From Ramlibacter sp. (GTDB lineage: Bacteria; Pseudomonadota; Gammaproteobacteria; Burkholderiales; Burkholderiaceae), in contig JACMQP010000110.1 of NCBI GenBank assembly GCA_014376915.1, positions 1-11,756 of the forward strand: a stretch of 11,756 nucleotides of DNA. Reading direction: 5' to 3'. The notes beneath the pieces are model-generated. The model was not told the origin of the DNA. It saw only the letters and a program-made list of their open reading frames with translations, and ran no database searches. Every line of letters begins with the position of its first letter. Position 1 is the first letter of the stretch. This document shows, piece after piece, positions 8,784-11,756 of this stretch. Both the position numbers and the translations under genes were made by a program.

Positions 8784-8880
8784 TGTTGGCCCGCACGTTT
8801 GCAGCGGCGCCGCTGTTCTGCCCTCCGAGGGCGCGCAGTGCTCCCCGGGGCGGCCCGGCGAAGGGCTGAGCGGCCTCTTC
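8784..8880 (+). repeat. GC-rich palindromic intergenic element, copy 2 (nuoN-DUF2818 gap)
   Basis: The 109-base gap after nuoN holds a second copy of the element seen after nuoK. Three palindromes follow one another. CAGCGGCGCCGCTG (8802-8815) is a perfect 14-bp palindrome. GCCCTC-C-GAGGGC (8820-8832) has 6-bp arms. CCCCGGGG (8843-8850) is perfect. GGGGCGGCCCGGCG (8847-8860) is identical to 3673-3686 in copy 1 and is likewise followed by a CTGA. The element starts directly after the nuoN stop and reaches almost to the DUF2818 start, so it would be part of a read-through mRNA. It resembles intergenic repeats I recall from Comamonadaceae. Whether it acts as an RNA stabiliser, attenuator or inert repeat cannot be told from the sequence. 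No T-run follows, so it is not a classical terminator. Confidence 0.6.
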
Positions 8881-8892
8881 GCTTCTTCTCTC

Positions 8893-9198
8893 GTGTCTAA
8901 CACCGTCTCCGTCTGGCTGGTCATCGTGGCGTCCTTCCTGGCCGCCAATCTGCCGTTCGCCAACGACCGCCTGCTCGGGCTGCTGCCGCTCAAGCGCATC
9001 AAGCCGCTGCCGCTGCGGCTGGCGGAACTGGTGCTGATGTACTTCGTCGCGGGCGGACTGGGCCTGCTGCTGGAGCAGCGCGCCGGCCAGATCGCGCCGC
9101 AGAAGTGGGAGTTCTACGCCGTCACCGGCGCGCTGTTCATCACCTTCGCGTTCCCTGGCTTCATCTGGCGCTACCTGTGGAAGCACAAGAATCAATGA
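8893..9198 (+). CDS. DUF2818 family small membrane protein
   Basis: This 101-residue protein matches the DUF2818 family, which I recall as sitting directly after nuoN in many Burkholderiales; its function is unknown. Three hydrophobic helices are visible: about 6-21 (SVWLVIVASFLAANLP), 42-60 (AELVLMYFVAGGLGLLL) and 74-91 (FYAVTGALFITFAFPGF). A basic, proline-bearing loop (LPLKRIKPLPLR, 31-42) joins helices 1 and 2, and the C-terminus is basic (RYLWKHKNQ). The start is a GTG at 8893. No in-frame ATG lies upstream near it, the next internal Met is within helix 2, and GTG gives the complete first helix. No Shine-Dalgarno is apparent, because the palindromic element reaches close to the start. 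Its position suggests a role linked to complex I, but the sequence shows only a membrane protein. Confidence 0.85.
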   Translation: MSNTVSVWLVIVASFLAANLPFANDRLLGLLPLKRIKPLPLRLAELVLMYFVAGGLGLLLEQRAGQIAPQKWEFYAVTGALFITFAFPGFIWRYLWKHKNQ

Positions 9199-9233
9199 GC
9201 CGCCACGCTTGCGGCCGCCCCGAGGCCGACTGA
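9199..9233 (+). repeat. Short, degenerate third copy of the intergenic element (uncertain)
   Basis: The 37-base gap between the DUF2818 stop and the NUDIX ATG reads GCCGCCACGCTTGCGGCCGC followed by CCCGAGGCCGACTGACC. It resembles the left half of the element after nuoN (GGCCCGCACGTTTGCAGCGG there) and includes a CCCGAGG like the centre of copy 2. It lacks the 14-mer tail. It could equally be ordinary GC-rich spacer. The GAGG at 9222-9225 also sits about ten bases before the NUDIX ATG and may serve as its Shine-Dalgarno. Confidence 0.3.
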
Positions 9234-9235
9234 CC

Positions 9236-9814
9236 ATGGCTGACAAGGACGACCACCTGATCGAGCGCAGGCAGGACAGCAAGGAGCTGTTCCAGGGCAA
9301 GCTGCTGCACGCTTTCCGGGACACGGTGCAACTTCCCGGTGGCGGCACGGCGACGCGCGAATACATCGTCCATCCCGGCGCGGTGGTGATCGTGCCGCTG
9401 CTCGACGACGGCCGGGTGCTGCTGGAGCGGCAATACCGCTACCCGGTGCAGCGCGTGATGATCGAATTCCCGGCCGGCAAGATCGACGCCGGTGAAGACC
9501 GGCTGGTGTGCGCGAAGCGCGAGCTGCTGGAGGAAACCGGCTACTCCGCACGCGAGTGGGCCCGCGCCGGCGAGTTGCATCCGGTGATCTCGTACTCGAC
9601 GGAGTTCATCGAGATCTGGTTCGCGCGCGGCCTGGCCGACAGCGGCCAGCGCCACCTGGATGCCGGCGAGTTCCTCGACGTGATCGCCGCCACGCCGCAG
9701 GAGCTGCTTGAGTGGTGCCGCGACGGCAAGGTCACTGACGCCAAGACGTTGTCGTGCGCGCTGTGGCTGCAGAACGTCCTTTCGGGAGCGTGGTCACTGG
9801 ACTGGCACTCATAA
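9236..9814 (+). CDS. NUDIX hydrolase, ADP-ribose pyrophosphatase-like
   Basis: This 192-residue protein is a NUDIX hydrolase, which cleaves nucleoside diphosphates linked to another group using divalent metal. The Nudix box G-x5-E-x7-R-E-U-x-E-E-x-G-U is fully intact: Gly81, Glu87, Arg95-Glu96, Glu99-Glu100, Gly102 and Tyr103. Preceding it are VIVPLLDDGRVLLERQYRYP (51-70) and IEFPAGKIDAGE, the form typical of ADP-ribose pyrophosphatases (NudF-like). LHPVISYSTEFIEIWFAR (about 113-130) resembles the substrate-side loop of that group. ADP-ribose is therefore the likeliest substrate, but other NDP-sugars cannot be excluded. The ATG at 9236 is chosen over a TTG at 9209 because only the ATG has a GAGG (9222-9225) before it and the upstream nine codons fall inside repeat-like sequence. 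It probably shares a transcript with DUF2818. Confidence 0.9.
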   Translation: MADKDDHLIERRQDSKELFQGKLLHAFRDTVQLPGGGTATREYIVHPGAVVIVPLLDDGRVLLERQYRYPVQRVMIEFPAGKIDAGEDRLVCAKRELLEETGYSAREWARAGELHPVISYSTEFIEIWFARGLADSGQRHLDAGEFLDVIAATPQELLEWCRDGKVTDAKTLSCALWLQNVLSGAWSLDWHS

Positions 9815-9837
9815 TGAAACATGTTTGAACCGACGCA

Positions 9838-10287
9838 ATGAAAGTCCTCGATCTCCAGTGCTCGCAGCGGCACAGTTTCGAAGGCTGGTTCGGTTCCGAG
9901 GCGGATTTTCAGGACCAGCTGGGTCGCGGCCTGATCGAGTGCCCGCTCTGCGGCGACGCCGCCGTCACCAAGATGCTCAGCGCCCCCCGGCTGAACCTCG
10001 GATCGGCCAGGCAGGAGCCAGTGTCGGTGCAGGCGCAGGAAGTGGTCGCCGCCCCCGACAAGACGATGCAGGCCGCCTGGATGAAGATGGTGCGTCATGT
10101 GATGGCCAACACCGAAGACGTCGGCGCTCGCTTCCCGGAGGAAGCGCGGCGCATGCACTACGGCGAGACCGATGAGCGCGGCATCCGCGGCCAGGCCTCG
10201 CCCGGCGAAACGCAGGCCCTGCTCGAAGAGGGCATCGGCGTGCTGCCGCTGCCCATCCCCAAGGCGCTCAAGGAGCCGCTGCAGTAG
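9838..10287 (+). CDS. DUF1178 family protein, possible zinc-binding
   Basis: This 149-residue soluble protein fits the DUF1178 family of unknown function. The N-terminus has the family pattern: Cys8-x3-His12 followed by SFEGWFGSEADF, then ECPLCGDAAVTKMLSAPRLN with Cys35-x2-Cys38. The pattern C-x3-H...C-x2-C looks like a metal (zinc-ribbon-like) site, though this is inference. The middle is variable and Gln/Ala-rich. The C-terminal half contains RHVMANTEDVGARFPEEARR and YGETDERGIRGQASPGETQA, then a segment ending GVLPLPIPK. No signal peptide or membrane helix is seen, so a cytoplasmic protein is expected. It begins 23 bases after the NUDIX stop without a clear Shine-Dalgarno; that gap has an AAACATGTTT palindrome (9817-9826) and a four-codon ATG frame overlapping the NUDIX stop. 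It is the last gene of the plus-strand run. Confidence 0.85.
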   Translation: MKVLDLQCSQRHSFEGWFGSEADFQDQLGRGLIECPLCGDAAVTKMLSAPRLNLGSARQEPVSVQAQEVVAAPDKTMQAAWMKMVRHVMANTEDVGARFPEEARRMHYGETDERGIRGQASPGETQALLEEGIGVLPLPIPKALKEPLQ

Positions 10288-10306
10288 CGTCCCGGCCGCG
10301 CGCGAG

Positions 10307-10329
10307 ATATCCACACGATCTGTGGACAA
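10307..10329. promoter_or_regulatory. Inverted pair of DnaA-box-like 9-mers
   Basis: ATATCCACA (10307-10315, plus strand) and TGTGGACAA (10321-10329, reading TTGTCCACA on the minus strand) each differ by one base from the E. coli consensus TTATCCACA. They face each other with a five-base spacer, giving the perfect inverted repeat TCCACA-CGATC-TGTGGA. A further GCTGTGG follows at 10331-10337. They could bind DnaA, form a short RNA hairpin, or be chance. No AT-rich unwinding region or dnaA/dnaN gene is nearby, so this is not an origin on the evidence here. Confidence 0.3.
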
Positions 10330-10393
10330 CGCTGTGGGCTGGCCGCGGGTGAACTCCCCCGGGCCCAATGCCGGCGGGGCCTGCGACGCAGCG

Positions 10394-10410
10394 CCTGCCG
10401 GATAGGCAGG
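10394..10410 (-). terminator. Small hairpin directly after the tolC-family stop (weak terminator candidate)
   Basis: CCTGCC (10394-10399) and GGCAGG (10405-10410) form a perfect 6-bp stem with a five-base loop. On the minus strand the hairpin starts at the base following the tolC stop codon. No U-run follows, so it may be a Rho-context or 3'-end stabilising hairpin rather than an intrinsic terminator. Confidence 0.3.
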
Positions 10411-11756
10411 TCAGCGCGCCAGCGAAGCGTTGACTTCCTGCAATCGCGCTTTGTCCAGTTCGCCGGCCAGCGCCGACAGCCGCAGCCGGTTCAGCAGCAC
10501 GTCGGCCCTGGCCCGGACCAGTGCCAGGTCGGCGCTGCTGGCGTCGTTTTGCGCGTTGAGCAGGTCCAGCGTGGTGCGATCGCCGACCTGGCGCCCGAGC
10601 TGCGTCGCGTCCAGGCGGGCGCGGCTGGCGATCAACGACTCCGAGAGCGCGTCGAGGCGGGCCTGTCCGGTCTGCAGGCCGAGCCAGGCGGCGCGGGTTT
10701 GCTGGCGCACCTGCTGGCGGGCGCGCTCGACTTCGGCGTTGGCCTTGTCCTGCAGCCGCAGCGCTTCGTCCTGCCGGGCGCTGCGCATGCCGCCGGTGGA
10801 CAGCGGCACGGTGAGCTGCAGGCCGATCATCTGCTGGCTGGATGTGTTGCTGGCGCCGCCAAAGTCGCCGCTGCCGGACAGCCGGTCGCGGCCCGCTTCC
10901 GCCACCAGGTCGAGCGTCACGCTGGCGCGGGCGCTGCGCCTGGCGACTTCCTGCCCGGCCGACTCCGCGTTGGCCAGCTGCAGCCGCAGCAGCAGGTTGT
11001 CGCGGCCGGCGCGCTCCAGCCACTGATCGAGCGGCGGCAGCACCGCCGGTGCGGCGGCGTCCAGCGACGGCGCCAGTTGCAGCGCCGCGAGTGGCAAGCC
11101 GGTGGCATCCGACAGCTGCTCGCGCGCCAGTTGCAGTTCGCTTTCGGACGCCAGCACCTGCGCCTGCAGGGCGCGGGCCCGGGCCGACGCCTCGTGGGTG
11201 TCGGTCACCGGCTTGTCGCCGGCTGCGAATCGGTCCCGCGCTTCCACCAGTGCCTTGTCCACGGCGACCTGCTGGCGCCGCTGCAGGTCGAGCTTGCGCT
11301 CGGCCAGCACCACGTCGAAGTAGCGCTGCGCGGTGTGCAGCATCAGCTCCTGCTGCGCGGCCTGCCATTCGAGGTCGGCGGCATCGGCGCCGAGCAGCAA
11401 CTGGCGGCGCTGCGCCTGCTTGTCGCCGTTGATCAGTGGCTGGCGCGCGCTCACGCCCCACCGCGTCGAGGTGCCGCCATGGACGGAGGTCGCGAAGTTC
11501 ACGCCGTCTGATTGGGCCAAACCGGGCGCGGAAAAGCGCGCGCCGGTCATCGCCGTGTCGGCGTTCATGGCGCCGATGGTGGCGTTGAGGACCACGGTCG
11601 GGCGCCACAGCGCCGCGGCCTGCGCCCTGCGCGTTTCACCCGCCTGCCGCGCCGCCAGCGCGATCGCCGCGTCGGGGTCGTGCTCGCGGGCGGCCTGCCA
11701 GGCCTGCATCAGGTCGGTGGCCTGTGCCGAGAACGTCGCCAGCGCGAGCGCGGCGA
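10411..11756 (-). CDS. TolC family outer membrane protein (partial, N-terminus beyond window)
   Basis: This minus-strand gene encodes an outer membrane channel of the TolC family, used with type I secretion or tripartite efflux pumps. At least 447 residues are visible. The frame is open to the window end; the first codons seen (AALALATFSAQA) are the end of a signal peptide, with likely cleavage after Ala-Gln-Ala, so the ATG at 11709 is inside the mature protein and not the start. The mature part begins TDLMQAWQAAREHDPDAAIA, as in TolC. Two outer-membrane-efflux repeats are visible. The first has the HEASARARALQAQVLASESE coiled-coil stretch and ends near LSDATGLPLAAL. The second ends with VGDRTTLDLLNAQNDASSAD followed by LLNRLRLSALAGEL, close to TolC. 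Long Ala/Arg/Gln-rich coiled coils fit the periplasmic alpha-barrel. Nothing nearby shows which pump or secretion partner it serves. Confidence 0.92.
   Translation of the reverse strand, partial: AALALATFSAQATDLMQAWQAAREHDPDAAIALAARQAGETRRAQAAALWRPTVVLNATIGAMNADTAMTGARFSAPGLAQSDGVNFATSVHGGTSTRWGVSARQPLINGDKQAQRRQLLLGADAADLEWQAAQQELMLHTAQRYFDVVLAERKLDLQRRQQVAVDKALVEARDRFAAGDKPVTDTHEASARARALQAQVLASESELQLAREQLSDATGLPLAALQLAPSLDAAAPAVLPPLDQWLERAGRDNLLLRLQLANAESAGQEVARRSARASVTLDLVAEAGRDRLSGSGDFGGASNTSSQQMIGLQLTVPLSTGGMRSARQDEALRLQDKANAEVERARQQVRQQTRAAWLGLQTGQARLDALSESLIASRARLDATQLGRQVGDRTTLDLLNAQNDASSADLALVRARADVLLNRLRLSALAGELDKARLQEVNASLAR

Larger units (their letters stand above)
10288..10410. 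other. Convergent intergenic region between DUF1178 and tolC
   Basis: This 123-base gap separates the end of the plus-strand run from the 3' end of the minus-strand tolC-family gene. It holds an inverted pair of DnaA-box-like sequences near 10307-10329, GC-rich sequence without a convincing long hairpin, and a small hairpin directly after the tolC stop. No T-run typical of an intrinsic terminator is seen on either strand. No promoter is expected here, since both flanking genes end in it. Confidence 0.6.

Noticed and set aside
8802..8850. Palindromes after nuoN as an intrinsic terminator of the nuo operon
   Set aside because: No T-run follows any of the stems, and closely spaced same-strand genes continue downstream. 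A repeat element explains the palindromes better, though partial attenuation cannot be excluded.
9209..9235. TTG start nine codons before the NUDIX ATG
   Set aside because: The region is repeat-like spacer. The ATG at 9236 has a GAGG at suitable distance and gives a normal N-terminus.
10356..10379. CCCCG...CGGGG hairpin as a bidirectional terminator
   Set aside because: Only a 5-bp stem with a 13-base loop and no T-run on either strand; too weak to call.
10268..11608. Long minus-strand frame and several plus-strand frames overlapping the tolC-family gene
   Set aside because: They are Arg/Ala/Gly-rich shadows of the TolC-family reading frame, which has a signal peptide and two recognisable repeats.
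1..11756. Mobile element, phage, CRISPR array, tRNA or rRNA gene, or defence system
   Set aside because: No transposase, integrase, direct-repeat array, tRNA-like cloverleaf or rRNA sequence was recognised. Base and codon use look uniform across the window.

Overview
The window is high-GC DNA, dense with genes, that looks like a betaproteobacterial chromosome (Burkholderiales, most likely Comamonadaceae or a close relative). Three things suggest this: the gene order nuoG-H-I-J-K-L-M-N followed by DUF2818, a NUDIX hydrolase and DUF1178; the sequence character of the Nuo subunits, such as the NRHPFD variant in NuoH; and palindromic GC-rich intergenic elements of a type I remember from that family. 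The taxonomic call is inference from the sequence and memory; no database search was run.

Positions 1-8783 hold the distal half of a complex I operon (proton-pumping NADH:quinone oxidoreductase). It starts with the C-terminal part of nuoG, cut by the window edge, and continues with complete nuoH, I, J, K, L, M and N. NuoG and NuoI belong to the hydrophilic electron-transfer arm. NuoH forms the quinone-site membrane domain. NuoJ, K, L, M and N form the proton-pumping membrane arm. Genes are tightly packed, with ATGA stop/start overlaps at nuoG/nuoH and nuoJ/nuoK. The one larger internal gap, nuoK-nuoL (97 bp), is filled by a palindromic GC-rich element.

Positions 8784-10287 continue on the same strand with three small genes that are probably in the same transcription unit: a three-helix membrane protein (DUF2818), a NUDIX hydrolase with an intact Nudix box (ADP-ribose pyrophosphatase-like), and a DUF1178 protein with a possible zinc site. 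A second copy of the palindromic element separates nuoN from DUF2818, and a shorter, less certain copy lies between DUF2818 and the NUDIX gene.

Positions 10288-10410 are a convergent intergenic region with an inverted pair of DnaA-box-like sequences and a small hairpin. From 10411 to the end, on the minus strand, lies a TolC-family outer membrane efflux/secretion protein. Only the start of its signal peptide is missing from the window.

Most of the window is ordinary, conserved housekeeping sequence, and I see no phage, transposon, CRISPR or defence system. The points worth a second look are the repeated intergenic element and its placement directly after stop codons, the small ORFs that bridge those gaps, the His-rich loop in NuoL, the nuo-linked DUF2818 protein, and the DnaA-box-like pair.
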